Shown: in pieces, positions 47,178 through 56,401 of the stretch | How the letters are laid out: each line of letters opens with the position of its first letter | How positions within the stretch are numbered: position 1 is the first letter of the stretch | Source of the DNA: Paraliobacillus quinghaiensis | Lineage (GTDB): Bacteria > Bacillota > Bacilli > Bacillales > Amphibacillaceae | NCBI RefSeq assembly: GCF_003426025.1 | Contig: NZ_QJSH01000009.1 | Span: forward strand, 1-64,000 | Direction of reading: 5' to 3' | Length of the DNA stretch: 64,000 nt | The notes under the pieces: model-generated | What the model saw: the letters and a program-made list of their open reading frames with translations, nothing else | The model's database searches: none | What the model was told of the DNA's origin: nothing | Made by a program: the position numbers and the translations under genes

Positions 47178-48386
47178 ATGAAAATGCATTATGATCACAT
47201 TGTAATTCGATATGGAGAGTTAGCTTTAAAAGGGAAAAACAGAAAGATATTTATTCATCAACTACATGAAAACGTTCGTGATAAATTGCATGCATATCCT
47301 AATGTGAAAATTAAAAATGCACGTGATCGTATGACGATTATGTTAAATGGTGAAGACCCAAGTCCAATCATTGAAAAATGTAAAGTTATTTTTGGAATTC
47401 AAAGTTTAAGTTTAGCAATTAGAGTTGATAATGATGTAGAGCTTATTAAAGAGGCGGCTTTATTCGCTTTAAACAAAGCACTACACGTTAAAACCTTTAA
47501 AATCACAACAAAACGTGCAAATAAAGAATTTCCAATTGGTTCACAAGAATTTAATCATGTAGTAGGTACTCATTTACTTACTAATACGACTGATTATACA
47601 GTTGATGTACACAAACCTGACTTAGAATTGCATATTGATATTCGGAAAGATGCCACATATATCACTTCACAAAAAATTAAGGGTGCGGGTGGTTTACCTG
47701 TTGGCACGGCTGGGAAATCATTATTGTTATTATCAGGTGGCATCGATAGTCCTGTAGCTGGCTACTTAGCAATGAACAGAGGTGTGCAAATAGAGGCAGT
47801 ACATTTTCATTCACCTCCGTATACTAGTGAAGCAGCTAAACAAAAGGTTTTAGATTTGGCTAAAGAATTAACGAAGTATGGAAAAAAAGTGAAAGTTCAT
47901 ATTGTTCCATTTACTGCATTACAGTCAAAGATACATCGTGAAATTCCGTATGGTTACTCCATGACAGTAATGCGACGAATGATGCTACGTATTAGTGAGA
48001 GAATTGCTGATAACGAAGGGATATTATCATTGATAACGGGTGAAAGTCTTGGTCAAGTAGCAAGTCAAACAATGCAAAGTATGCATGCTATTAATGATGT
48101 GACACGTTATCCAGTGCTACGACCACTAATCGCAATGGACAAAGAATCAATTATCTCTATCGCTGAGAAAATAGACACCTATAATATTTCAATTCGACCA
48201 TACGACGACTGCTGTACACTATTTGTTCCGAAAGCTCCTAAGACAAAGCCGAAACGTGATAAAGTTGTCTATTTTGAAGAGCAAATGGATATTGAAAAAG
48301 AAATGCAAGATATTTTCGATGGTATTAAAGTAGTTACTGTTTCGCATAACACCAAGGCAATTGATCCAATGGACGATTTGTTCTAA
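47178..48386 (+). CDS. thiI: tRNA 4-thiouridine synthase ThiI
   Basis: The 402-residue protein has a ferredoxin-like N-terminus, a THUMP domain (residues about 60-165) and a PP-loop ATPase (LLLSGGIDSPVAGYLAM) that adenylates U8 of tRNA. The acceptor cysteine region DDCCTLFVPK is present. There is no C-terminal rhodanese domain, as usual in Bacillus, so sulfur comes directly from the upstream desulfurase. The ATG touches the stop of that gene. An ATG two codons later (47184) is equally well placed relative to GGGG and fits B. subtilis better. Confidence 0.95.
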   Translation: MKMHYDHIVIRYGELALKGKNRKIFIHQLHENVRDKLHAYPNVKIKNARDRMTIMLNGEDPSPIIEKCKVIFGIQSLSLAIRVDNDVELIKEAALFALNKALHVKTFKITTKRANKEFPIGSQEFNHVVGTHLLTNTTDYTVDVHKPDLELHIDIRKDATYITSQKIKGAGGLPVGTAGKSLLLLSGGIDSPVAGYLAMNRGVQIEAVHFHSPPYTSEAAKQKVLDLAKELTKYGKKVKVHIVPFTALQSKIHREIPYGYSMTVMRRMMLRISERIADNEGILSLITGESLGQVASQTMQSMHAINDVTRYPVLRPLIAMDKESIISIAEKIDTYNISIRPYDDCCTLFVPKAPKTKPKRDKVVYFEEQMDIEKEMQDIFDGIKVVTVSHNTKAIDPMDDLF

Positions 48387-48437
48387 TTTAAATACGTAAA
48401 TTTAGGTGAAAGATGAAACAACTACCAGCTATTTTTT

Positions 48438-48468
48438 TGAATGATTTCTCTCCTTTCGACACATTCTA
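48438..48468 (+). promoter_or_regulatory. sigma-G type promoter of sspA
   Basis: TGAATG (48438-48443), an 18-base spacer and CATTCTA (48462-48468) fit the forespore sigma-G consensus and lie 30 bases before the SASP start codon. Confidence 0.8.
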
Positions 48469-48498
48469 TAGATGTACCACAGAGGAGGTGAAGAAATC

Positions 48499-48702
48499 AT
48501 GGCAAGTAACAATAGCTCAAACCAATTAGTAGTACCTGGTGTAAGCCAAGCATTAGACCAAATGAAATATGAAATTGCACAAGAGTTTGGTGTAAATCTT
48601 GGTGCTGATACAACTTCTCGTGCTAACGGTTCTGTAGGTGGAGAAATCACGAAACGTCTAGTACAAATGGCCGAACAACAAATGGGCGGACAATCTAACT
48701 AA
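48499..48702 (+). CDS. sspA: alpha/beta-type small acid-soluble spore protein
   Basis: The 67-residue DNA-binding spore protein has the GPR protease site region [20 protein letters not shown] and the C-terminal [16 protein letters not shown] block. It coats spore DNA and gives UV and heat resistance; it is degraded at germination. The start MASNNSS has GGAGGTG upstream, as for all SASPs. It shows the organism forms spores. It carries its own sigma-G promoter and terminator. Confidence 0.96.
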   Translation: MASNNSSNQLVVPGVSQALDQMKYEIAQEFGVNLGADTTSRANGSVGGEITKRLVQMAEQQMGGQSN

Positions 48703-48720
48703 ATATCAGATGGCATAACA

Positions 48721-48754
48721 AAGAGTAGTGCTCTAAATGAGCACTACTCTTTTC
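48721..48754 (+). terminator. terminator of sspA
   Basis: AAGAGTAGTGCTC pairs perfectly with GAGCACTACTCTT around TAAAT. Confidence 0.9.
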
Positions 48755-48818
48755 AATAGGCGTTTATTTTGGTATCGTTTAATCATATAAGAAGGGAAGT
48801 ACAAAGGAGAATAGGTGC

Positions 48819-50426
48819 ATGGGCACATTATGGTTTGGTGGAACAATCTATACAATGAAAGAAGAAAATGAAAAAGTAGAAGCTATTTATACTGAAAATG
48901 GCATAATAGTAGCTACTGGAAATTTAAATGAATTAAAGGAAAAATATAATGAACGGATAGTGACTAATCATGATCTACAAGGTACTGTGCTATTTCCAGG
49001 TTTCGTTGATAGTCATTTACATATTATTGGTCACGGTGAGAAGATTGTTCACTTGGACCTATCTAAGATGATGCATGCGGATGAGGTATTGTATGCGTTA
49101 GAAAGACGATTGGAGACGTTATCAGAAGGGGAATGGTTGATTGGTGAAGGGTGGAATGAAAATCAGTGGGATGACCCGCGTGTCATTGATAAATCAGAAC
49201 TAGATGAAATTACGGAAAAACACCCCGTTATGTTAACCCGTGTTTGTCGGCATGCTATAATTGCCAATTCAAAAGCAATTCAATTAGCAAATATCACAGA
49301 AGAAACACTGGATCCGCAAGGTGGTAAGATTGTGAGAGATGAAAATGGGGCATTAACAGGTTATTTTTTAGATAATGCACAAGACCTTATTAAGCAGGCC
49401 ATTCCAGATGTCTCAAAGAATGACTTAACAAAATTAGTAACAACATCCGTCGATGACTTGTTAAGACTTGGTCTAGTAGGTGGACATAGTGAAGATTTAG
49501 CTTATTATGGTGAAAACAGTTTTAATAAGACGTGGGAAGCATTTCATAAAGCCATAGAAGGAAAGAACAGAAAATTTCGTGCACATTTGCTTGTTCATCA
49601 TGAAGTTATTGAGGATATGGAAAAGCGAGGTTTGGGCTATGGGTCAGGGACAAATTATGTTACTTTAGGTGCAATGAAGATATTCTCTGATGGAGCATTG
49701 GGTGGAAGGACGGCTTGGCTTCAAGCCCCGTATTCAGATGACCCAGGTAACGTTGGTATTCCGATTCACACAGAAGAAAATTTAGAGTCTCTTGTTATCC
49801 GTGCACGTCAATTAGAAATGCCAATTGCAGTTCATGCAATTGGAGACCAAGCCATTTTGACAGTTGCTAATTTGTTGTACAAATATCCATTAAAAAATGA
49901 GAGAAGAGATCGGATTATCCATGCACAAATTGTTGATGAAGCGGTTCTACAAGCACTAAAGAAGACAAATGCTGTATTGGATATCCAACCTTCTTTTGTA
50001 GCTTCTGACTTTCCATGGGTTATAGAAAGAATTGGAAAAGAGCGAGTAAAGACATCTTATCCTTGGAAAACATTTTTACAAGAAGACATCCCATGTGCTG
50101 CTGGTTCTGATGCACCAATTGAAGAAGTTAATCCATTGTTAGGTATTGAGGCCTTTGTTTTACGAAAATCGAGTCTGAATGGCAAAATATATAACGAAAA
50201 AGAACAATTATCAGTATTTGAGGCAGTTTCTTTATATACAGAAGGAAGTGCTTATGTAATTGGACATGAACATGATCGTGGCCTTATTGAGCCGGGCTAT
50301 GTGGCGGATTTCACTATATTTGATCAAGATCTGTTTAAAGTGAAAAAAGAGTCTATTCGTGATGTTAATGTAGTGATGACAGTTGTTGATGAGTCGATTA
50401 TGTTTGAACAAAGTAACAGGAAATGA
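48819..50426 (+). CDS. ytcJ: YtcJ-type amidohydrolase
   Basis: The 535-residue metal-dependent hydrolase of the YtcJ/Amidohydro_3 group has the metal HxH in GFVDSHLHIIGHGE, His in PIAVHAIGDQA and RIIHAQIVD, and the late Asp in AAGSDAPIEEVNP. It probably hydrolyses an amide or cyclic amide; the substrate is unknown. Length and order match the family. The RBS AAAGGAG precedes the ATG. It is monocistronic between two hairpin terminators. Confidence 0.9.
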   Translation: MGTLWFGGTIYTMKEENEKVEAIYTENGIIVATGNLNELKEKYNERIVTNHDLQGTVLFPGFVDSHLHIIGHGEKIVHLDLSKMMHADEVLYALERRLETLSEGEWLIGEGWNENQWDDPRVIDKSELDEITEKHPVMLTRVCRHAIIANSKAIQLANITEETLDPQGGKIVRDENGALTGYFLDNAQDLIKQAIPDVSKNDLTKLVTTSVDDLLRLGLVGGHSEDLAYYGENSFNKTWEAFHKAIEGKNRKFRAHLLVHHEVIEDMEKRGLGYGSGTNYVTLGAMKIFSDGALGGRTAWLQAPYSDDPGNVGIPIHTEENLESLVIRARQLEMPIAVHAIGDQAILTVANLLYKYPLKNERRDRIIHAQIVDEAVLQALKKTNAVLDIQPSFVASDFPWVIERIGKERVKTSYPWKTFLQEDIPCAAGSDAPIEEVNPLLGIEAFVLRKSSLNGKIYNEKEQLSVFEAVSLYTEGSAYVIGHEHDRGLIEPGYVADFTIFDQDLFKVKKESIRDVNVVMTVVDESIMFEQSNRK

Positions 50427-50470
50427 AAAAACAGTCTTATTTGACCTTAAGTCAAATGAGACTGTTTTTA
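50427..50470 (+). terminator. terminator of ytcJ
   Basis: AAAACAGTCT and ATTTGAC pair with GTCAAAT and AGACTGTTTT around a five-base loop. Confidence 0.85.
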
Positions 50471-50543
50471 ATTTATTAATACTTAAAAATTAGTTTATCC
50501 CGGTGTAACCGTCCGTAAAACTCCCACTGATTGAAGGTTTACT

Positions 50544-51344
50544 TTATAAAAATATATGTTTTAGACGGTCCCAGTAAGTATCACCTGGAAGCTTTATTGT
50601 CTGAATCGATTTTCCGCTCATAGTTAGTGTTATGTGCTGAATATTACGGATGGAATACGCTTCATTATCTAAACCGATGATTGGGTAGTCATTTCCATCT
50701 TGTATTACTTCTAAACGGAGTGTTTTATTTTCCGCTAAAATTAGCGAAGAGCCTAAAGTACGATAGTGATTATTATTAAGTGAAGCTAATTCTGTTAATT
50801 GAAAACATGGTACTGCAGGATCTAATATAGCACCTTGGGTGGATTTATTATACCCAGCACTACCTGTTGGGGTAGCCACAATCAAGCCATCACCACGAAA
50901 ACGCTCGAAATGGCGATCATCTATATATACATCTATAGCGATTGTTTTTATAATTGAGGACCTAATACTGGCTTCGTTTAAACAGTAAAATGGTGTAGCA
51001 CCATTAATTGAGACATCAATAAGAGGAAAATTTTGAACTTCGAATGTTTCCTGTTTTAATGTATCAAACATCTCTTGGTAATCATCTAATAAAAATCCTT
51101 CATACAATCCCGCTTGATCTTCTTCTGAAATTCCGATATATAAACAGTCACTACGAAATCCGGTATGTCGAACACCTTGTAAGTATACACCGTCATCACC
51201 AATACAAATTACTACATCAGCTTCATTATCTGCTTCCACAATGTTAAAGCCATTATCTTTACATGCTTGAGTTAATTGTGACAGTCTCTCAGCCGACACA
51301 CTTTCTTTTGGATAATAAAAATAAATATTCTTTAAAGATCGCAT
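50544..51344 (-). CDS. nadK2: NAD kinase 2
   Basis: The 266-residue NAD kinase makes NADP from NAD and ATP. It aligns from memory with B. subtilis YtdI along its length: FHCLNEASIRSS-like region, FRGDGLIVATPTGSAGYN and PIIGLDNEAYSIRN are present. The phosphate-binding GGDG motif is changed here: the sequence reads CIGDDGVYLQ where IGGDGTFLQ is usual, so one Gly is Asp and Thr is Val. The catalytic Asp stays. Start MRSLKN has AGGAGG upstream, removing eight codons of the longest frame. It is a paralogue type additional to the main NadK. Confidence 0.92.
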   Translation of the reverse strand: MRSLKNIYFYYPKESVSAERLSQLTQACKDNGFNIVEADNEADVVICIGDDGVYLQGVRHTGFRSDCLYIGISEEDQAGLYEGFLLDDYQEMFDTLKQETFEVQNFPLIDVSINGATPFYCLNEASIRSSIIKTIAIDVYIDDRHFERFRGDGLIVATPTGSAGYNKSTQGAILDPAVPCFQLTELASLNNNHYRTLGSSLILAENKTLRLEVIQDGNDYPIIGLDNEAYSIRNIQHITLTMSGKSIQTIKLPGDTYWDRLKHIFL

Positions 51345-51413
51345 TGCTAATCCTCCTATATAACTCATTCTTATTTACTTTATAGCCTATGCAAAGGAAT
51401 TTTAAACGCAATA

Positions 51414-51444
51414 TGATTAATTATTAGAATAAATTGCCATACTG
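51414..51444 (+). promoter_or_regulatory. possible forespore (sigma-F/G) promoter of ytfIJ
   Basis: TGATTA (51414-51419), an 18-base spacer and CATACTG (51438-51444) are each one base off the sigma-G pattern. The B. subtilis ytfIJ operon is forespore-expressed, which agrees. Confidence 0.45.
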
Positions 51445-51466
51445 ATAATAGGGAGGTTTTATAGGC

Positions 51467-52054
51467 ATGCTTATTATTATTTTAATTATTGTATCAATTC
51501 TATTAATTAGTTTATTCATTTCAATTAAATTCACAGTTGAAATTAAATGGGAACAACAAGATCTTCTGTATTTACTAATTATACATGTTGCCGGTATCCC
51601 TTGTTACAAACAAGAAGAAATAATTGAGATGGATATGAGCGAAGAAGGTACTGAGGACCTAGTAGAAGGATCAAAGAATATAATCAGTGGATTTAAAGAA
51701 AGGTTCAAAAAATATATAAATCTTTATGAAAAAAGACACATTATTCAAAAATTAATTCGTAGAAGGTTACGAAAAGTAAAAGTTCATACTTTTGATTGGG
51801 AGACAACCATTGGTACAGCTGATGCAGCAAGCACAGGGATGATTAGTGGGTTGTGCTGGTCAATTAAGGGGAGTGTTGGTGCTATGCTTGATTCATTCAT
51901 GAAGTTGAAAACTACCCCCAATTATCAAGTAACTCCCGTTTTTCAAGAGAAATTAATTAACTCGACTTGTACATGTATCTTTTCAATTAGACTAGGGCAA
52001 GCTATGTATACCTTGATGCAAATCGGAAAATGGAACAGAAAATTACTTAATTAA
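51467..52054 (+). CDS. ytfI: DUF2953 protein (YtfI)
   Basis: The 195-residue protein has an N-terminal membrane helix (MLIIILIIVSILLISLFISI) and a conserved C-terminal region that includes WETTIGTADAASTGMISGLCWSIKG. This is typical of DUF2953/YtfI. It lies 31 bases upstream of ytfJ in a presumed forespore operon. It is somewhat shorter than B. subtilis YtfI. The role is unknown; expression in the forespore suggests a spore-membrane function. Confidence 0.85.
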   Translation: MLIIILIIVSILLISLFISIKFTVEIKWEQQDLLYLLIIHVAGIPCYKQEEIIEMDMSEEGTEDLVEGSKNIISGFKERFKKYINLYEKRHIIQKLIRRRLRKVKVHTFDWETTIGTADAASTGMISGLCWSIKGSVGAMLDSFMKLKTTPNYQVTPVFQEKLINSTCTCIFSIRLGQAMYTLMQIGKWNRKLLN

Positions 52055-52085
52055 AAATCAATATTGTGTATGAGGAGGTCATCTA

Positions 52086-52511
52086 ATGAATAATAAAACA
52101 CACCCGATTGAGGGATTAATGTCAACTGCAATGGAAAACTTAAAAACAATGATAGATGTGAACACTATTGTTGGTGAACCTATTGAATCACCTGATGGAA
52201 GCATCATTATTACTGTATCAAAGGTAGGATTTGGTTTTGCAGCTGGAGGAAGTGAATTTGGACAAACTAAACCTTCGGAAAACGATCAGGAAGAGAAGCC
52301 TTCACTTCCGTTTGGTGGAGGTAGTGGTGGAGGTGTTACCATTACGCCTATTGGATTTTTAATTGTCAATAAGCAACAAGGTGTACAAATGATACACTTG
52401 GATGGTACTGCTAATTTATATGAAAAATTAGTCGATGTTGCACCACAAGCATTGGAAAAAATACAGGATATCATCGCTGGAAAAGGTAAAGGACAAGATA
52501 AAGACAATTAA
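52086..52511 (+). CDS. ytfJ: GerW/YtfJ family sporulation protein
   Basis: The 141-residue protein has the GerW signature: PIEGLMSTAMENLKTMIDVN, then TIVGEPIESPDGSIIITVSKV, the GGSGGGVTITPIGFL turn and a VDVAPQALEKIQDII end. GerW proteins are needed for L-alanine-driven germination of Bacillus spores. The RBS is AGGAGG. A terminator follows at 52528-52564, separating it from ytxK. Confidence 0.92.
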   Translation: MNNKTHPIEGLMSTAMENLKTMIDVNTIVGEPIESPDGSIIITVSKVGFGFAAGGSEFGQTKPSENDQEEKPSLPFGGGSGGGVTITPIGFLIVNKQQGVQMIHLDGTANLYEKLVDVAPQALEKIQDIIAGKGKGQDKDN

Positions 52512-52527
52512 ATTGCTAGACATATCT

Positions 52528-52564
52528 AAAGAATGCCTTCATAATATTGTTGGCATTCTTTTTT
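52528..52564 (+). terminator. terminator of ytfIJ
   Basis: AAAGAATGCC pairs with GGCATTCTTT and a T-run follows. Confidence 0.85.
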
Positions 52565-52597
52565 ACATATTTAAATGCTTTGAGAGGAAGATCGTAC

Positions 52598-53581
52598 ATG
52601 GAACAATCAAATGTGGAAAAAAACTATCAGTTATTAGACGAAATGACGGAATATGTTGAGAAAAACATGAAGCTGTCGTATATGGAAAGTTTAATAATTG
52701 GATTAGAATATGTATTTACACAAAGTCCTCCAGAAGAGATGTCAGAGTCTGTTCAGCAATTTGTTGATGAAAAAATCAGCGCTCTCTCTTTTGATAAATT
52801 AAAGAAGGAAGAAATTCGTAAAGTGATCCAGCTTGCGATACTAAAAAGTATGAAAGGGGCAACACAGCAACAGCATTTGATTACCCCTGATACTGTTGCA
52901 ATGTTTATTGGTTATGTTGCACAAAAGTTAGTACATAACAATGAAAAAATACGCATTTTTGATCCCGCATCAGGCACTGCTAACTTGTTAACTGCTGTAA
53001 TAAATCAACTAGGAATGGAAGTAAAGGCTTATGGTAGTGAGATAGATCCTACTTTAATTAAGCTTGGATTGATAAATGCAAATATACAAAAAACAGAAAT
53101 TGAGTATTTCCATCAAGATAGTTTACAACCATTTTTGTTAGAACCCGTAGATTTAGTTATATCTGACTTACCTGTTGGGTATTACCCAGATGACGTGCGA
53201 GCAAGCGAGTATCAATTAAATGTAGCTGACGGCCATGCTTACTCACATCATTTGTTTATTGAACAGAGTGTACACTATACGAAAGATGGCGGATTTATGT
53301 TGTTTGTTATCCCAAACTTTTTATTTGATAGTGATCAAGCAGATAAATTACATGTTTATTTACAACAGCACGTTCATATAGTTGGTTTATTGCAATTACC
53401 TACTAGTATTTTTGCGTCTGAGAAGCAAGCCAAAAGTATTTTAATCTTGCAGAAAAAAGGTGAAAATACCAAAGCTCCAAAACAGGCGTTATTAGCACAA
53501 TTACCTTCATTTAAAGACATACGTGCTACTGAACAAATTGTAGAAAAAATGAATCACTGGTTTAAAAATGAAGGTTATTAA
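52598..53581 (+). CDS. ytxK: N6-adenine methylase-like SAM protein (YtxK)
   Basis: The 327-residue class I methyltransferase resembles type I restriction M subunits. It has the SAM loop FDPASGTANLLTAV, and the acceptor motif is DLPVGYYP instead of NPPY. An N-terminal helical domain (residues 1-105) precedes the core. There are no restriction or specificity genes near. It is conserved beside ackA in Bacillus with unknown substrate, possibly not DNA. The start MEQSNVEK has GAGAGGAAG upstream; the longest frame begins inside the preceding terminator and is rejected. Confidence 0.9.
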   Translation: MEQSNVEKNYQLLDEMTEYVEKNMKLSYMESLIIGLEYVFTQSPPEEMSESVQQFVDEKISALSFDKLKKEEIRKVIQLAILKSMKGATQQQHLITPDTVAMFIGYVAQKLVHNNEKIRIFDPASGTANLLTAVINQLGMEVKAYGSEIDPTLIKLGLINANIQKTEIEYFHQDSLQPFLLEPVDLVISDLPVGYYPDDVRASEYQLNVADGHAYSHHLFIEQSVHYTKDGGFMLFVIPNFLFDSDQADKLHVYLQQHVHIVGLLQLPTSIFASEKQAKSILILQKKGENTKAPKQALLAQLPSFKDIRATEQIVEKMNHWFKNEGY

Positions 53582-53714
53582 TTATTAGAAAATAACAAAT
53601 TCGACATGGAATACTTAAATATTGTAGGTTCATGTTGCAATTTGACTAAAAACTTGGTTAGAATAGTAATGGATAAAAAAAGATAAATTAGCGTGTTGAA
53701 AGGAATGGATGATT

Positions 53715-54899
53715 TTGAGTAATGTTTTAGCAATTAATGCTGGTAGTTCATCATTGAAATTCCAGTTAATCGAAATGCCAAATGAAAATGTTTTAGCAAA
53801 AGGATTAGTAGAACGAATCGGAATTAACGACTCTGTGTTTACTATTGAATATGGTGAAGAAAAAGATCGTACTGTAAAAGATATTCCTGACCATGAAGAA
53901 GCAGTTAAAATGTTATTAGAAAAATTAAAGGCTTCAGGTGTAATCAAATCACTAAATGAAATAGACGGAATTGGTCATCGTGTCGTACATGGTGGAGAGA
54001 AATTTAGTGATTCTGTACTTGTGACAGAAGAAATCATCCAAGAGATTGATGAAGTTTCTGAATTAGCACCTCTTCATAATCCGGCTAATTTAACAGGTAT
54101 CCGTGCGTTCAAAGACATTTTACCTGATGTGCCAGCGGTGGCAGTGTTTGATACTGCTTTCCACCAAACAATGCCAGAGCAATCATATCTTTATAGCTTG
54201 CCATATGAATACTATGAGAAGTATGGTATTAGAAAATATGGTTTCCATGGTACGTCACATAAATATGTTTCAGAACGTGCAGCAGACTTAATGGGTGTTC
54301 CAGTAGAACAATTGCGTCTTATTTCTTGTCACCTAGGAAATGGTGCAAGTATTGCTGCAATAGAAAATGGTGAATCAATTGATACATCAATGGGCTTCAC
54401 ACCACTTGCTGGTGTAACAATGGGAACTCGTTCAGGTAACATTGATCCTGCTCTTGTGCCTTACATTATGGAGAAAACAGGAAAGTCAGTTAACGAAGTA
54501 TTACAGGTGTTAAATAAAGAAAGTGGTATGTTAGCATTATCTGGTTTTTCTAGTGATCTACGTGATATTCAAGAAAAAGCAGAAAATGGAGATGAACGTG
54601 CAGAATTAGCACTTAAAATCTTTGCAGACCGCATTCACAAGTTCATTGGTTCCTATGCAGCGAGAATGCAGGGTGTTGATGCAATCATCTTTACTGCAGG
54701 TGTTGGTGAAAATAGTGCGGAAGTTCGCCAACGTGTATTAGAAGGATTAGAGTTTATGGGTGTTTATTGGGATCCGGCGTTAAATAACGTCCGTGGAAAA
54801 GAAGCATTTGTTAACTATCCACATTCACCAGTAAAAGTCATTGTTATTCCAACTAACGAAGAAGTAATGATTGCAAGAGACGTTTTACGATTAACATAA
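53715..54899 (+). CDS. ackA: acetate kinase
   Basis: The 394-residue kinase has [15 protein letters not shown] at the N-terminus and the conserved [38 protein letters not shown] and [12 protein letters not shown] segments. It interconverts acetyl phosphate and acetate for overflow metabolism. The TTG at 53715 (MSNVLAIN) is preferred, since AAAGGA lies ten bases upstream and the result matches the B. subtilis start; an ATG two codons earlier is too close. It is probably CcpA-controlled by family precedent, but no clear cre was seen. A strong terminator follows. Confidence 0.97.
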   Translation: MSNVLAINAGSSSLKFQLIEMPNENVLAKGLVERIGINDSVFTIEYGEEKDRTVKDIPDHEEAVKMLLEKLKASGVIKSLNEIDGIGHRVVHGGEKFSDSVLVTEEIIQEIDEVSELAPLHNPANLTGIRAFKDILPDVPAVAVFDTAFHQTMPEQSYLYSLPYEYYEKYGIRKYGFHGTSHKYVSERAADLMGVPVEQLRLISCHLGNGASIAAIENGESIDTSMGFTPLAGVTMGTRSGNIDPALVPYIMEKTGKSVNEVLQVLNKESGMLALSGFSSDLRDIQEKAENGDERAELALKIFADRIHKFIGSYAARMQGVDAIIFTAGVGENSAEVRQRVLEGLEFMGVYWDPALNNVRGKEAFVNYPHSPVKVIVIPTNEEVMIARDVLRLT

Positions 54900-54906
54900 A
54901 CAAAAT

Positions 54907-54950
54907 AAAAGCTGGTACAAGGTTGTGATGAAAACCTTGTACCAGCTTTT
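54907..54950. terminator. bidirectional terminator ackA / uspA
   Basis: AAAAGCTGGTACAAGGTT pairs perfectly with AACCTTGTACCAGCTTTT. Confidence 0.9.
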
Positions 54951-54979
54951 GTATTCATTATTAATGTCTGAATTTTGAA

Positions 54980-55435
54980 TTAGTCCTCAATCATTTCATC
55001 TGCACGTACTACAAGCACATCACACTTTGCATAGCGCGTAATGTTTTCTGAAACACTTCCAATTAGAAAACGCTCCACAGCATTTAATCCAGTGGCTCCA
55101 CAAATAATTAAGTCTACATTAAATTGTTTTGCAACGTGTTTTGGAATACGAACCTTTGGTGAACCATAATCAATATGAACTTCTACATTTTTTACCCCAC
55201 TAGTTGTTGCTTGATTACGATAATCTTCTAATAAAGCATTCGCATAAGTTTCAGAACGGTTTACTAACGATTGATCATAGGTCTCAGCTGTAGAAATTGT
55301 TTTGGTATCGACAACATGCGCAATAATAAGTTGTGCATCATTTCGGTTTGCAACAGCTATTGCTTTTTGAAACGCTTTTTCGGAAGCCCTCGAACCGTCT
55401 ACGGCTACTAAAATCTTCTTGTATTCGGATGGCAT
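54980..55435 (-). CDS. universal stress protein UspA family
   Basis: The 151-residue single Usp domain has the ATP-binding type motif GATGLNAVERFLIGSVSENI (G-x2-G-x9-G-S). It begins KKILVAVDGSRASEKAFQKA and ends with the VLVVRADE strand. Such proteins bind ATP as dimers and accompany growth arrest and stress. The RBS GAAAGGAAG precedes the ATG. It is convergent to ackA and divergent from the SDR gene. Confidence 0.93.
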   Translation of the reverse strand: MPSEYKKILVAVDGSRASEKAFQKAIAVANRNDAQLIIAHVVDTKTISTAETYDQSLVNRSETYANALLEDYRNQATTSGVKNVEVHIDYGSPKVRIPKHVAKQFNVDLIICGATGLNAVERFLIGSVSENITRYAKCDVLVVRADEMIED

Positions 55436-55597
55436 TATGAAACACTTCCTTTCTTTATTATATTTATATTATACCATGTTTAAGATTACCAAAACATGAA
55501 TATAAATTAGAAATAGCCATAACTTTCAATTTATTAGAAAAAGAGGCTTCCTTCGTGTAGGATAGAAGTACATAATTATGGTAAAAGGAGGAGTGAA

Positions 55598-56350
55598 ATG
55601 GGACATGCTTTCATTACAGCGGGAAGTAAAGGTTTAGGGAGAAAGGTCACAGAACTTTTTCTTCAATCAGGACATAACGTGACCCTTACATATCGTTCAG
55701 ATAATAAAAAAGTAGAGGAATTAATAGAAATTTATACTTCTGAACAATTACATGCAGTACGAGCAGATGTTACATCAAAAAAAGAGTTAGGAAATGCGGT
55801 ACTGGAAGCGAATAATAAATTTGGTACCATTGATTATTTAATTAATAATGCTGGCCCATTTGTTTTTGAACGAAAAAAATTAATGGATTATACAGAAAAA
55901 GAATGGGACTTAATGCAAAAAGGTAATTTAGATGCAGTCTTTCATTTACTGAAGCTGACAGTTCCAGCAATGCGTGAACAAGGATTTGGACGTATTATTA
56001 ATTATGGATTTCAAGGTGCAAATACAGCAGCAGGGTGGTTAAATCGTTCTGCATTTGCTGCTGCCAAAGTCGGACTTGTTTCTCTGACAAAAACAATTGC
56101 TTTTGAGGAAGCTGAACATGGTATTACTTCAAACATGATTTGTCCTGGAAACATTACGGGTGCAATGAAAGAAGCATCCATTGAAAAAAGTCGTCGTGTG
56201 CCAGACCTTGATACACCAATTGGTAGATCTGGTACTGGGGAAGACATTGCAAGATCAGTATTATTTCTTTGTCAAAAAGATTCAGATATGATAACAGGTT
56301 CTGTTTTTGAGATTACAGGAGGGTTAGATGTTATTCATCGACACCGTTGA
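55598..56350 (+). CDS. SDR-family oxidoreductase, catalytic Tyr replaced (YtkK-like)
   Basis: The 250-residue short-chain dehydrogenase has the cofactor loop AGSKGLGRKVTELF and the NNAGP motif. It ends with a normal C-terminal GLDVIH region. The catalytic YxxxK reads SAFAAAKVGL, so the Tyr is Phe while the Lys stays. The active-site Ser position is also unusual (INYGFQGANTAAG). It resembles FabG but may be inactive as a reductase or act differently. I believe B. subtilis YtkK shares this feature. The RBS AAAGGAGG is strong. Confidence 0.88.
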   Translation: MGHAFITAGSKGLGRKVTELFLQSGHNVTLTYRSDNKKVEELIEIYTSEQLHAVRADVTSKKELGNAVLEANNKFGTIDYLINNAGPFVFERKKLMDYTEKEWDLMQKGNLDAVFHLLKLTVPAMREQGFGRIINYGFQGANTAAGWLNRSAFAAAKVGLVSLTKTIAFEEAEHGITSNMICPGNITGAMKEASIEKSRRVPDLDTPIGRSGTGEDIARSVLFLCQKDSDMITGSVFEITGGLDVIHRHR

Positions 56351-56401
56351 ATAACCTTTTTCAAGTCTTATTTTGGTAGTTTTGTTGATTCTATAAATTC
56401 A

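Noticed and set aside
52598-53581. YtxK as part of a restriction-modification system
   Set aside because: The acceptor motif is DLPVGYY rather than NPPY, and no restriction or specificity gene is near; synteny with ackA marks it as the conserved ytxK.
53582-53714. cre site for CcpA before ackA
   Set aside because: I looked for TGWnAnCGnTnWCA-like palindromes and found none good enough to report.
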